From Nephromyces sp. MM_2019 (Eukaryota; Apicomplexa; Aconoidasida; Nephromycida): a stretch of DNA of 64,000 nt. The notes beneath the pieces were generated by a model. That model did no database searches and was not told the DNA's origin. It saw nothing but the letters and a program-made list of their open reading frames with translations. Of this stretch, positions 39,709 to 52,887 are shown one piece after another. Both the position numbers and the translations under genes were made by a program. The stretch lies in contig JADHZB010002109.1 in NCBI GenBank assembly GCA_015657535.1, positions 2,936 through 66,935 of the forward strand, in the 5' to 3' direction. Positions within the stretch are counted from its first letter, which is position 1; every line of letters starts with the position of its first letter.

Positions 39709-40401
39709 TTAAATATTGCTAGGGTAAAGAAACACTCTGCATGGTGCTCCGAAAGACATGGGTGGTAAATTACTAGTGAATTTGGCCCTAACAACACCGC
39801 TGTTACCATGTGATTTTCGTACTCGTCCCCAGATGACCTAGAAAATAGTAAATACTCAAATGAATGCTTGACAAGTGTTTATTGCAAAAATAAATCGCAA
39901 TTAAAAAAGACTTAAATAAAATTGAGTGAATATAAAAAGTATTAAATCAGAATAAATTCATCGCCATTTTAATAGTACGTTGGCTGATCCTGTCTTATGA
40001 CAAATTTTTTATTCATCATGGGTTAGGTTTAAATCTTGGATATATAAAGGTATGTTAATTTCTTACTCTAAATCTTTTTTCTTTAGAAGATCTTTTTGCC
40101 TTGAATATGTAGGCTACACGTTTTCCCATGTAGAATTGAGTGTCTTCTTTAGTTTTGACACCTTCAATTTGAAGAAGGGAGCATGAGGGATATTGGTTAG
40201 CTCGAGATCTGTAAGAAGAGAACAGATATATGAAAATACCAAGTTAAAGTCAAATATCAAATAGCTAAAGCTATACACTACGATATTATGCTTATCATTA
40301 CATAATGGAAGAGAAGAATGAGTGTTTTCAAATCCTTCTTACCGCTTGTAGCCGAGGATAACTCCTTTGCAAAAGAGCCTAGGTTTATTATAAGTATTCA
40401 T
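39709..40401 (-). CDS. 60S ribosomal protein eL33 (L35A)
   Basis: Component of the cytosolic large ribosomal subunit, about 110 residues as usual for the family. Three exons. The ATG at 40401 gives [20 protein letters not shown], a split Arg codon joins [33 protein letters not shown] and EKRFR. The last exon has [38 protein letters not shown] and the stop at 39711-39709. [11 protein letters not shown] is the diagnostic motif. The tail is convergent with KIN17. Confidence 0.96.
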
Positions 40402-42573
40402 TTTGTAAAGTATTCTTTGGTATATAAACTTAATCTTATTGTACCGAGAGGTATTTCACCTCGAATTATAAATATAATAAATAATATGAAATAAGAGTTA
40501 AATCTAGTAAGAAGAAAAGAAATAATTGGCCAATAAAAGGGGGTTGTGAAGCTTATTTTATTTTATTCTTGAAAGATAGCAAGATGTATTTTTTTAAGGA
40601 AAGCAATCATCGTGTTTAAAAGAATCCAAAATTTTATACTAGGCTTACAACTTAAGCTCGTGTTGTAAACTGTGTTTATATAGATGGATTTTGAGCAAGT
40701 TATTTTTGCTAAGTTTGTTGCTACTATCTTCTTCACGTGTTATGAGTTAATTTTGGGGGTATTCTTTTCTAGTTATTAAGGGTATAAAGTTAAAAACAAC
40801 AATTCTTTATTAACAAGGTTTTCAGCAGCTAAGATAGTGTAATAAGCATCTAGCTACACAGTTAAAAAATTTTCTTTGGGGCTTTGCTGTGCCTGATCGA
40901 GTCTTCAAAATGTATTTATACACGACTTTCGGAGCATACTGACAAACAGTGCTAGATTTTTTTTATTCACCCACTGAGTATTTAGAGTAGGTTCTTTTAG
41001 CTAACCTTTTTGTTATCAAAAATTGAAGTTATAGCAACATAATCCCATCAAAAAAAAATTGTGTGAAGCAATTATAAGGTGGATAATCCTTTAATTCATT
41101 GACTACCAATAGCTACCAGTTAAAGGTCCATAAAATCAAGCTTATGTTATCACAATTTTAAATTTAGTAAGATCATTAATCCCAGTCTCTATAGCACTCA
41201 AGCAGAAAATAATTCTTATTCCTACCACTTTAAGCTCGGACTTATTATTTAAAGATGTATCATAATTGGTAAAATTAGTAATACCCCATTGGTAAAAACT
41301 TTGAGGAATGGGATTTATCCGTATTACTTAAATTCTTGTAATATCTTATTTAAATATTTTTGCGCGTTAAGATAGATAGCTTTTAGTTTTGTTTTAGGGA
41401 GGTTTTGAATGAGAATAACAGTGTGTTCCTTACAGTGGCGTGTTAAAAAAAATAAATTACACATATTGGAATAGAAGAGTTTAAAGCTCAACAGGTCATT
41501 TAGCACAACTCACCTATACTAGTGAACTTTTTGGTGATATGATTATTCAAATAAGGCTATAGTTGACATAAAAAGCCTTACTTCTTCGAGGTATATTCTT
41601 TTTATTTTTGAGTAGTTTATTGAGATATCTTAAATATAACAACTTAAACATTAGTAACAAAGTGGTATCTAAATTCAATAAATTAGCATGTTAGATATAT
41701 AATTTTGATAATCTTAATAATATTGGCGCTTTTTATGCTTATCTATGCATAGCAAAGTAAAGCAACTCTAAAGAGAGTAGTCAAAGTAGTTTTTATATCC
41801 TTATTTAGGTGTTACATACGAAATACTAGGATTTGTGTAGTATAAAGTGGCAATGCTTGACATGTTCGATGCAAGGAATTGTTTCTACCAAAAAAATTGT
41901 AAAATCTTTAACCTTTTGAGAATTCGTGCTTTAGCTTTTGGAAATTTATGATAAAACCATATTTATTTTTTCTATTGATTAATAATCAGAAATTTCATAA
42001 ATTTTTCATAAATTGTATTTATTAAAAAGTATTTTAGCCTATTATCTAAAAATTAAATTAGAGGTTAAATTTTTTATTTATGCAAAGAACCAAAACCTCT
42101 CCACGTTTAGTACTCAATTTTAAACACTTAATATAGAATTTGAAAGGTTAATGGAGTGTTTAGCTTTCTGCTCTAATAACATTTGCTATTAAATAAATAA
42201 TAAAATCGTGTCTTCATCATTTTAAATATAAAGCTAAAAGAAATGGTAATTTATCAAATTGTTCGTGAATTAAGAATATAAAATTTTGCTTCTTGGCTTT
42301 AGTAGGAGTTGTGTTGTTATGCAAGTCTTAGCATAATTTAATTCTAAGCAGGAATAAAGCTTTAGCATCAGCTATTTATTGCTATATAACAATAATGGTC
42401 AGTTTACTCTCGAAGCATTGTGCCCCATAAAATATTCACACTGATTAATTTTGCACTTTTTTACTAAATTAAATTCACGAATATACTCGAAGCCACTTTT
42501 TCTTTTGAAAGATTTCAGAAAATGAATTATCCAAAATATTTACTTGATATGAAGAAAAGATAAAATCATTAGC
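40402..42573. other. intergenic, nothing recognised
   Basis: About 2.2 kb of AT-rich DNA. A 60-codon open stretch (41324-41506, minus) has no recognisable motif and no supporting exons. No RNA gene was seen. Confidence 0.45.
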
Positions 42574-43196
42574 ATGAGCAAGTAAGTTATGACAAATTGG
42601 AGTATAGAACTAGAATACCAATAGCTGTACTCTTTGAGATTCAGGTTAAAAATATTGGAGATTGTTGGGAAATGGGCGCCTATACTATGTACTGTTGACT
42701 GCCTTATTCTGCCACCCATAACACTCTTGTTAACTGCCTTGGGGATAGGAAGCTCACCTTTTCTGAATGGCTTACATAAAGTTACAGATATGGTAACTAT
42801 CTAAATTAATGAAAACATTAGAAATATAATCTGAAAAAAAATTTATCATATATATTCTCTAAAACATTATCCTTTCACCAGTTGGTATTCTTTCTTGTAA
42901 TTCCAATAACGCTTCTCAACGCATTAATCAAGTACAGGAAGATTGGAGAAAAAAAAATCCTAAATTGGACCATATTTGGAATCGTCTTTATTCTCAGTGC
43001 TAAGTTTTTAAATTTTGTTTCAAAAAATAAAAATAATTATTTTGAATTATTTTCTACCATTGGATTAATTATTTTATGTGCCTCAAACTACTTAAATGGG
43101 AGAAAAAAGTGTTTACATTGTGTGGAACCATTTACAAATGAGCAATGTGATGAATCTAACCCACTTTTAAACCATAACATAATTGACAAATGTTGA
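42574..43196 (+). CDS. MerC-domain small membrane protein, 158 aa
   Basis: Polytopic membrane protein of the MerC fold; bacterial MerC moves mercuric ions, and the eukaryotic function is unknown. The best model has three exons: a very short 42574-42581 (ATGAGCAA), 42639-42792 and 42882-43196, in phase. The first membrane helix has WAPILCTVDCLILPPITLLL, where CxxxC followed by PP is the MerC metal-site pattern. Further helices are LVFFLVIPITLLNALI, WTIFGIVFILSAKFLN and LFSTIGLIILCASNYL, giving four segments as in MerC. The tail has KKCLHCVEPF with another Cys pair. The 8-nt first exon is inferred from a strong donor (GTAAGT) and phase; a different upstream exon is possible. Confidence 0.72.
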
Positions 43197-46100
43197 ATCT
43201 GTAATAAACTTATGAAAGTAGAAGCTTATTACTTTAACATTTTTTATTAATGCAGCTTATTACATAGATTTCAACAGATTCACATAATCATAGGAATCAA
43301 AAGTTTTAATTCGAGCTTCTAATTTTATCAGAGTATAGATTTGGCTTTATCAAGTGTATTCAAATTTTCTAAAACATCTCAAAATAATGGTAATTTAAAT
43401 TTTTTTGTATGGAATATAAGTCAACGAGATACACTGTTGTTAAAGTATTTCATTAATAAAACTTGAATTGTAAAGCTAGACAAATTTATTTTTAAAAAGA
43501 TCAGTTGAAACGCCTTATTGTAAAGACTAACTTATAGATAATATCTACCAATCTTAATTGTTTAGTTTAAGAGGTTTAAATTCAATAGCAATTTTCAAGT
43601 AAATAACTACTCTAATAAAAATCAATTTCTAATAAGCTTCACTATCCAACAGCAATACCAACGTGATTGATTAGAGAAAATACATTTTATTTGATCAAAA
43701 ATTATAGTTGGTAATATAGCAAAAAGATTGTCATTAAAAGTATTTAGGCTACCTGATTTGCTAAAATAAAATTTTAGCAGTTAAATAAAGCTACAATGGT
43801 TGTGAGTATGGGATGAACTAAATGGCCTATCACTAACATTATTAATTTAAGGTAATCCAAAAGACAATTAACTATATTATAAAATAAGTAGTGGAAAAAT
43901 ACTTACCTTTCATCTATTCTTTGATTCTGATTATGAATTTGATCTGACACACAAAAGGCTCAAAACCCAAGTCAAACTATTCGCTATGAACCAACGGTTG
44001 AATAAAAGACGAGGAATCCCAGCAATTTAATCACGTTAAGGATCCAGTTGTTCTTTAAAAGGCATGAATTCTAGGCCTTACTAATATAATTTGGGAATTC
44101 AAGATATCTGAAATTTTAGTAACTTAGGTTTACAAGTTTATATTCAGAGCCTTCTAGCATCTTAATTTATATTAAGCTGGATAATTCATTTTAAATGTCT
44201 AAGCTTCAGCTCCCATAAATTTGGTAGAAATTTGAAGTCAAAAATGAGAAAGTACTTTTATATAGCAATAATAACAAAGACTTGTTAGTTCGACTTGATA
44301 AGAAATTAATAATACCACTAAAAGTGATTTATTCACAATACAGAGCAAAGTTAAAATTATATATACAGGATTTAGATTTAGTTTTTAATGATGCTCATTA
44401 ACATGGTTCCACACACTAGAAAAGCTATGAAGTGTGCAATTCATTAGTATGAAGTTTTAACCAGTGAAACCATGGGAGCATAATAAATCTACAAACAAGA
44501 CTTTAGATACATAACCAAAAAGCACGGGTCGCAGTCCTTCAAACTCAACACTGTAACACATATTCGTAACACACATTTGTAACACACCTACCTACACTAC
44601 AAAAGCAATCATTAGCACAAGTTACATCAGCACACTCACATACATCTAAAGCACATTGCTCTGGCAAGCATTTCTTTCTTCCACACTTGCACACCTAGTC
44701 AAACTTGCATACACACACAACACCAGTATTTTACTCCACAGCCGGCTTAGGTCTGCACTCATAAGCTAATAATTTCACACACCCACGACTCAACACACTG
44801 GCACAAATGTGCGCATTACTCTAATGGCTTACATAAAAACTCTCCCACTAAAATAAGTAAACACATACACCCACTCACAAATACCACACACATACGCACA
44901 CAAAAACACTCGTGTTCACAATCAGCACATATGTGCCACTCATATCTCAGATGTCTAGATATCACATCTATACCACACATTTTCATATGAATACTAGAAC
45001 TTGTTCTCATAACATACAAAAAGCTATTTTGCTCGAGTCCACAAATGCCTATCATAGACTTGGGTGTCACTCATAAGTTTGGATTTGATTTACATTACTT
45101 AAATCACATTAAGTGTGCTCATAACTTGCTATAACTTAAAAATATATTTTCTAGAAACTTTGCGTGACATCCTTATATACAGCAGATACACTTCCCCTAA
45201 ACGGCTTTTGTTTTTACTTATAATAACACACACCTACTTTCGTCTTATGATATGTAATAGAAAGGAATAAATTACAAAATTTTGATTGTTGTGCAAGTAT
45301 AAAAATATTCTTATAATATAAGATTGTTAACATACATATTGCATGTACGTGGTTGAATAAAAAAATTTCTTCTCTTCAGATCTTGGATAAGCTTCTTGGT
45401 ATATTTCAGACTTACCTTAATAAATTACATCTTCATGTTCTAATGACTACTAATTTCATTTTTGCCTTATATATCTTTTCTATCTTCTTTTTTAACAACA
45501 CTCTTGGGGGAAAAAGTTCTTACCCTATAACCATGTGTTTAAAACATTTGTACTAAGAAAGTAAAAATTGTTTCTACTTATTTATCACCTCCTGTGTGTT
45601 AAAACTTTGTTTGCCACATTTGTCCTATGTGACATTTTTCTTACAAGACTCTTTTTCACCAAATTTAAACAAGCCAAACTGATTAAATAGGATAGGACAT
45701 CATCCTATTTACTGTCTACCTTGGGTTAACTGATTTTAACATAATTATCTTATTTCGAGTACACCCAAACAGAATTTATTTTTGTTTCTGGTTTCTGTGT
45801 ACATAAATCCCTCTTTAGTGTTCAAAACTTGTCATTCCTTAGAATTTGATCATTACCTGCTGTTTAAACTCAAGCATTTTTTCTAGATGTCCTTATAATC
45901 GCTTAATAGGGGTCCGTTTACTGTTTAACTTTCAATTATATAACCATACATTATGACCAATTACTTTTCCCCTACTCTTTGTTTTCAACTATCGTTCTAA
46001 CGTCTTTTATATTATTTATCTTACCGCAAGCCACACACCCTTTGATTGGCCTTCTCAAATTTCTCTGCCCCAATACTTATCAAAGCCCCATTCTCACTTA

Positions 46101-46352
46101 TCTCATATCACCTACATATTTAAAATCTCTTTTCCTTACGAACTACTATGCAGTTAATGCTTACTTGGGCCATCCACACTACATGCAATATAATATTCAT
46201 ATGACCTCTATTATATACATCTAAATCTTATCAATTTATTATGCCCAGATGATATATTTCTATTACATACGTTTTATTAATACAGCATTGTTATAATTCA
46301 GATAAATTAAACATTAAATGTTTCTCAAAGCTTAATTTTTCAACATTTTCTG
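43197..46352. other. intergenic, with a CA-rich stretch
   Basis: About 3.1 kb before the CHD1 gene. 44530-44900 is rich in ACAC words. The rest is AT-rich, turning T/C-rich just upstream of the CHD1 start. Open stretches at 44816-45070 (minus) and 45979-46224 (plus) have no recognisable motif and look like products of biased composition. Confidence 0.45.
44530..44900. repeat. degenerate CA-rich low-complexity stretch
   Basis: Repeated words such as AACACAC, ACACAT and CACACA at short irregular spacing on the plus strand, without an exact unit length. Similar CA-rich DNA occurs in an intron at about 59930-60160 (plus) and, on the minus strand, at 63255-63520. Confidence 0.6.
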
Positions 46353-49300
46353 ATGAGTGGTAGCTTTAGCGAACCTTTACTTGATTCGAAGGACTCTCGT
46401 GATGCTGGCTTATCAAGCATGGCTCTACCTTCAATAAAATCCCCTACACACCCAAATGACACACGGCTAGATATACCACACACCTTGCCCTACCCTCCTT
46501 TCGAACAAAATACCAATCAGAATTTTTCCAAACAGGCACCACACAATCCTGCTGAATATAAAAGCAACTATAATGTCTACCCTAATGGCTACATGGATCA
46601 GACAAACTCTTCTTATCCAAACTCCAAACCATATAAAACCCTATTTGAAATGACAAATTTTGAAACCTTAAATTTACCCAACAATCCACAAACATCTCAA
46701 CCAAAAGCTATGGAAGTAATCCGTACTCACACTGCAGAATTATTTGATAAGCATCCTACTAAAAGCAATCTAACCAATGGAACCAGTTTTAAAGGAAACG
46801 ATAATCATAAAAGTTTTTATAATCTTAATTATTACCATTCTGATATACATAATCTGAGTAAAAATGGTAAGCTTCATGACTTTTTATAAAATAAATGATT
46901 TCACAAATGCTTTACGGAATAACTCTTGCCTAGTAGACTTTTCCAAGAATACTTAAAATTAGATTACACTACTTAAATGTCCAATCCATCTAGTATAACT
47001 GTTTATATCTTCCCGCAATTTTCAGCATTAAGATCCAACAAGTTTGAGGATGACAACCAATCTCTAAATTCTGTAGGATCATCATCAAGTGGACCTGCTT
47101 CTAGTGATGACGAAAGTGAAACTGAGAGTCTATCAAATTCATATAACATACAAAATTACCCCCACAAACCTTATCAGGTTTTAAGTAACCCCAATGAAAC
47201 CAAGGACTCTCTTGAGATTAATCAATATGAACACCAACCACACAAATACACAGATCTAAACAATGGAATTGACTCTAGACCAAAGAGAAATCGGAGGCAA
47301 ACCGATCGATACGAGGAGGCCATCAATACTAAAAAAGTACGACGCAACAACTCCACACTGTCTTGGAGGGATGTTAGTTCCTCTCCTCTTAATTCTATAA
47401 ATGGTACTGATAATATTGACCACCTTCAGCAAAGCTCTCACTCAAATACAAGCCCAGAAAGAGGCTCTAACACCTATTTTGATTCTACACCAACAGAGAG
47501 TGACATAAATTGTAAGCCCAATTTTAGATATAAGTCTGGAAAGGGAAGGCCCCCTAAAAGTAGAACTACAAATGCAGGTACTGAACAAAACGAGGCATTT
47601 TATGTTGGTCGTGGTGTAAGAGCTGGAAAACGTACCAAATCTCTAAGAGAAAGGACAAAGATTATCGACTACGCAGGTATTTATCAAATTTTCACCTGCT
47701 TATTTATAATTTGTCCTTAATTTATCTATACACACACATTTTAGTATCTAGCAATATCATTCAGTCACAATTTAATTTTCTTTTCAGCCCTAGGTGCAGA
47801 ATATGAAACCGATGATGAAGATAAGGCTGTTGATACAGAGAGATCAAATCAAGAAGCAGAACAAGCATATATTCCTTCTGTTGATAGAGTCATTTCAAAC
47901 CGAATAAACCCCGAAACAAATGCAACAGAGTACTTCATAAAATGGAAATCACAAGCCCATATCCATAACACTTGGGAGGCCTATGAAAATCTCCAAAAAT
48001 CCCATGGGATAAAGAAGGTTGACAATTATATAAGGAGGTTACAAAACGATAAGATTCGGCGCTCTTCAATGACTGCAGATGAGGTGGAACAAGAAGATAT
48101 TGCTTATGAACTCCAGAGACAGCTTGATGACGATGCAACACTAGCAGAACGAGTTATTGAGAAGAGTACAGATCCCAACACCAATGAACCAATCTATCTT
48201 GTTAAATGGTTAAGTTGCCCTTATGACCAATGTACATGGGAATCAGAGGAAACTTTGGTTAATCATAAATTTAAGCACTTAGTTGATGACTTTCATGAGC
48301 GTGAGGATCGTATACATGGAGGCAAAGCCTCCATAAGTTATTGGAATAACCAATCATTTAGCCGCACAAAATTTGAGCCCTACCTCAAGACTCCATATTA
48401 TATGGAGGGTGGTAAGCATGAATTAAGAGACTATCAGTTAACGGGACTCAACTGGATGGTTTCACGTATGAAATATGGATTATCTGTATTATTAGCGGAT
48501 GAAATGGGGTTAGGTAAAACTGTTCAAACTATCTCACTAATTGGGCATATGATCTTTACTGAAAACCTAGTCGGCCCTTACCTCGTCATTGTCCCCCAAT
48601 CTACTATTGATAATTGGTTACGTGAATTTCATTTTTGGCTCCCAAAAATTAATGCCGTATGTCTTCATGGTAACGCAATGGGCAGAGACATGTTAAGATT
48701 TTACGAACTCAGACAAGTGAGTGTCCCAAATAAGGGTACACGCTGGAGGTTTGATGTGTGCATAACAACACCTTCAATCCTTAACTCTCCACCCGACATA
48801 GATTTTTTAAGGAAGATCTATTGGCAACTCATGGTTGTTGATGAAGCTCATCAACTGAAGAATCGAAACTCCAAGAGGTTTCAAGAGCTTAAGCTATTCC
48901 AAGCAGAGTTCAAATTATTACTTAGTGGTACCCCTCTACACAACAACCTAGAAGAGATGTGGACTTTACTTCACTTTACAAACCCATTGCGTTATGCTTA
49001 TTATGAGGATTTTAGGCGTAAATATCCAGACATAGAGAATACATCTGAAATAGGTGAAACCAAACGAAAGCAATTAACCGATCTTCAATCTGAGCTTCAC
49101 GAAGTAGTGCTAAGGCGCGTTAAGAAGGATGTCGAAAAATCATTACCTAATAAGGTTGAAAGTATTTTACAAGTTGAAATGTCACCTTTTCAAGAACAAT
49201 GGTATGAAAATGTCTACACACGTAACTATGAACAGCTTGCTCGTTCATCTGGTGGAGCTCGAAACTCGCTTCAAAATATTTGTATGGAGCTTAAGAAAGT

Positions 49301-52046
49301 TTGTAACCATCCCTTCCTTTGTTCTGCACCACAATCACCAGGCCATTACCAGTCTGGGCTTGTTCAAGGTAGTGGCAAGATGTGCCTCTTAGAAAAACTA
49401 CTCATTCGCCTCAAGGAGAAAAATCATAGGGTGTTAATTTTCTCACAAATGGTTAGGATGCTTAACCTTCTTTCTGAATACCTTACCATCAAAGGATTCA
49501 AACATCAGGTAACACTCATTTATTACATACGTATGAAAAGGTAGCTCATGGTATTATATTCAATACAAAATTTATTGTTTCCACAAAATACTCTATCTTC
49601 ACAATTCAACATCATATTTATACACTCCTATTCTTTTTATAACAGCGCTTAGATGGTTCTATGGGCAAAGAATTAAGGAAGAAAGCCATGGACCATTTCA
49701 ATGCACCAGATTCGGATGACTTTGTATTTCTACTTTCTACTAAAGCAGGAGGATTAGGTATCAATCTTACTACAGCTGATACTGTTGTAATATATGACTC
49801 CGATTGGAACCCTCAAAATGATCTTCAAGCCGAGGCTCGTGCACATCGTATTGGACAAACCAAGACTGTTCAAATTTATAGACTTGTGACCAAAAATTCA
49901 ATCGAACAAAGTATCTTAGAAAGAGCTAAGACTAAGATGGTTCTAGACACCCTGGTTGTCCAGGGATTAAACAAAAAACAACCCACTGATAATCAGATTA
50001 TGATTGGAGGAGCTAATGCATCTAGCCAAACATCATTTACAAGGGAAGAGTTGTCAAGAATTCTTCGATTTGGAGCCCAAAACCTTTGGAAACGACACGA
50101 GTCAACCACAAGAGATATCGATCAACCCATCGAAGTAGACCTTGATAAGGTCTTGGAAGAAGCTCAAGTCACCACAAATGAAAGCACAGGAGTTGCTGAT
50201 GACTTACTCAGCTCATTCAATAATATAGCCGAGTTTCGTTACGAACCATCCAATGATTTGGATAACATAAATGATAAGGATTTCTGGGCAACTACAATAC
50301 CGCTTGAAGAACGCCTAAAGTTCAAGACTGCCAAAGAGCAAGAATTACTGGTCTTAGGACCCCGTAAGACACGTGCAAGAGAGGGTTTCGCTGTACATGG
50401 AACTGATGACGACTATGTTGAGGAGGACTCGAACACAGCTGAGGAAGGAAAAAGAAGAATTTCTAGTAAATTGAAGAAAAAAAGTAGCTACCACATGTCT
50501 GAGAAAGACCGCTATAGGTTATACCGTTCTCTACTTAAATACGGTACAACAAGTTCTAGATTGAGTGATATTCACGAAGACTCCAGGCTTGTACGCTTCG
50601 ACACCAATGTCATTGAACAGGAATGCCAAGTTATTATTGAAATATGTAGAAAACGCTTGCAAGAAATTGGTTATAATTTCAAAGCAGTAGATGATGAAGG
50701 GACAGAAAGCTCACAACAATTAAGTGATCAAACTAAGAATGAAGGTAATTTATTTTATTACTTTTAAATATAAAGAAAAAAACTGAAACCTCTTATTTTT
50801 AATTTCCTCAGATTTCGAAATCAATGGTAAAAATTGCAATATATCTAGACACTTTGTAGCTATTGGGGAAAATAAGGCCAACGCCGTTGATCTCGTAGAA
50901 AGAGTTGAACTCCTTACTATGCTTGATAGCTATATCAAAAACCAAAATCTTAATCACCCTGAACCATGGAAGCTACCTACAGGGCCTATACCACACCCTG
51001 GCTCTGTTAAACAACCTCTACCTGAACTAAGAAATCAACCTCTAATTCTAACACTTCCTGAAAAGGTATTAAAAAAACTCAAAGAATGGACAGCAAAAGA
51101 TGTGAGGAATTGGGGAGCTTTACAAGACATAAATCTTTTACGAGGCACTTATATTTATGGGTTCGGAGCCTGGACAGATGTATATACAGATCCTAATTTA
51201 GACCTTGAACAAATCAAGGACATCAAATTTGATAAAGTCAAGATGAGAGCTCTACGTACTCTTAAATTACTCCAAAATGCTCTCGATGAAAGCAAGGGAA
51301 AACAAAAAAAACAACGGCCGTTAAAATCTGAAATCAAGGAAGATCCAAGTCTCAAATTGGAGCAAAGTCCTGGTGATACATCTTCTATCTCAACTTCCAT
51401 CAATAATTCAGAAAATCCATTAAACCCATCTCCTGATGGCAGCCAATTGACTCAAAACTCGTTGAAATCTCCCACTAGAAAAAGCTCACATACTGAAAAG
51501 AAAGCAGCATCAAGCAAAGGTAAATTAAAATTAAGAAAGCTAGAAACAAATAAAGAAACATCATCTCCAATAAGCACAGATAAAGTACATGAAGAGCCAA
51601 CTATGGAATCTATAGATGAAATATTAACAAAAGATTTGAAACAGATAGAACCCCTTGAATTGAAAAAGTACGTTAAAGCTTTTTTCCGGCCGCTAAAGAA
51701 ACAATTGAAAAGGTTAAGATCACTACCTGAGAGCAAACAACCTCAATCTGAAATAATCAGCAAAATGAAACGCTTGGTACCTATATTTGGTGATTACATC
51801 GCCGAAGCAGTTGCTAAATTTACAAATTCTGATGAATCTGCGAACATATTTCACGAAAATTGTTGGAATCATGTATCCAGCTTCACTTCAAACACTTCTA
51901 AGCATATACAACTTATTTACTTAAATCTACTCAGACAGAGAAACAGTGAGGAAGCTAATACAGAAGAAATAACTGCTGCTACTGTTGAACCTGAAACAAT
52001 CAATGGTAATGAGGAAGAAGAAGAAACAAAAACCAATGAAAACTAA
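46353..52046 (+). CDS. CHD1: CHD1-type chromatin-remodelling ATPase
   Basis: SNF2-family ATP-dependent nucleosome spacing enzyme. Five exons (46353-46866, 47026-47676, 47788-49508, 49646-50744, 50812-52046) join to 1739 residues. The first 400 residues are disordered, Ser/Asn/Pro-rich and end basic. Tandem chromodomains lie at about 425-475 (YFIKWKSQAHIHNTWE) and 500-556 (YLVKWLSCPYDQCTWE). The helicase runs from about 600: LRDYQLTGLNWM, DEMGLGKTVQT (Walker A), VVDEAHQLKN (DEAH), LLSGTPLHN, LIFSQMVRML, STKAGGLGINL and AHRIGQTK. The stretch around 1260-1460 corresponds to the SANT-SLIDE DNA-binding region. Residues about 1600-1710 form the CHD1 helical C-terminal domain (DUF4208; KKYVKAFFRPLKKQLKRL, IFGDYIAEAV). 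This domain order is diagnostic for CHD1, not CHD3/4 or ISWI. Confidence 0.95.
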
Positions 52047-52887
52047 TTTTCTTAACTTCGTTTATAAAGCTTCACACAACTTCAACCCTACCTACCTCAG
52101 ATATATTAATTAAAAATGATTATTTATATCAATTTTTCTTTTACATGAAATTTCAATAATGTGTACTACCATTTTATTTCTTATATAACTTAATATCATT
52201 TACTTAAGCACTATATTATTTCCTTCTTAGATTAGATAGCTTTGCATCAATTTTGTTAATGATTAATCTTTCAAACATAAAACACCAAAATTGTTTATCT
52301 ATTGAATGTCTAGATCGGTTTACACATAAAAATATTTTAGATTTGAAGCCATAATAAATCAAGGGCAATTTGAATTAATGATAATCACATAGTTCTACCT
52401 TACTTTCCTATATTATAAGACATCAGTTAGGAAAATCATGAAAAGTTTAGTTATTGTCTCAGATCATCTATAACATTATTCATTATATATAAGTAAAATT
52501 TTAAAGGCACTTAAGTATTAAGTTTTCTCTTAATTACAGAACTGAAACTTTTGGTTGTTAGTAAAATGTAAAATTTATCAACTAAACTAAGCATGTATGT
52601 TAATTTATCATAAACACTTCTTTAAATAAAATTTAAATACATCACAATGAACACCAAAATTGACTACTTAGGCTGAACTAAGAATGATAGCTCACAAAAG
52701 GTCATGGCGGCAATCACTATTATTTTGGTCGAATGTATGCATGTTTTATGCTTCTCACTTTACAATTATTTTTTAAGAACTTGATCAAATGAACTAAAAA
52801 GCTATTTGTTTAAACACCCTACATTCTTTCTTAGTGGTATATTCATATTTATAAGATAAAGAACGCGAAATAAAAAAATTATTTCAT
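52047..52887. other. intergenic, nothing recognised
   Basis: AT-rich spacer between the CHD1 3' end and the GTPase start. No exon or RNA seen. Confidence 0.5.

Noticed and set aside
44816..45070. Minus-strand 84-codon frame rich in Cys and Val
   Set aside because: It arises from the CA-rich low-complexity stretch, has no motif, and has no exon partners.
49129..49392. Second plus-strand frame inside the CHD1 helicase
   Set aside because: It overlaps conserved helicase motifs in the true frame.
51155..51736. Two minus-strand open frames within the CHD1 C-terminal exon
   Set aside because: Antisense shadows of a conserved coding exon.
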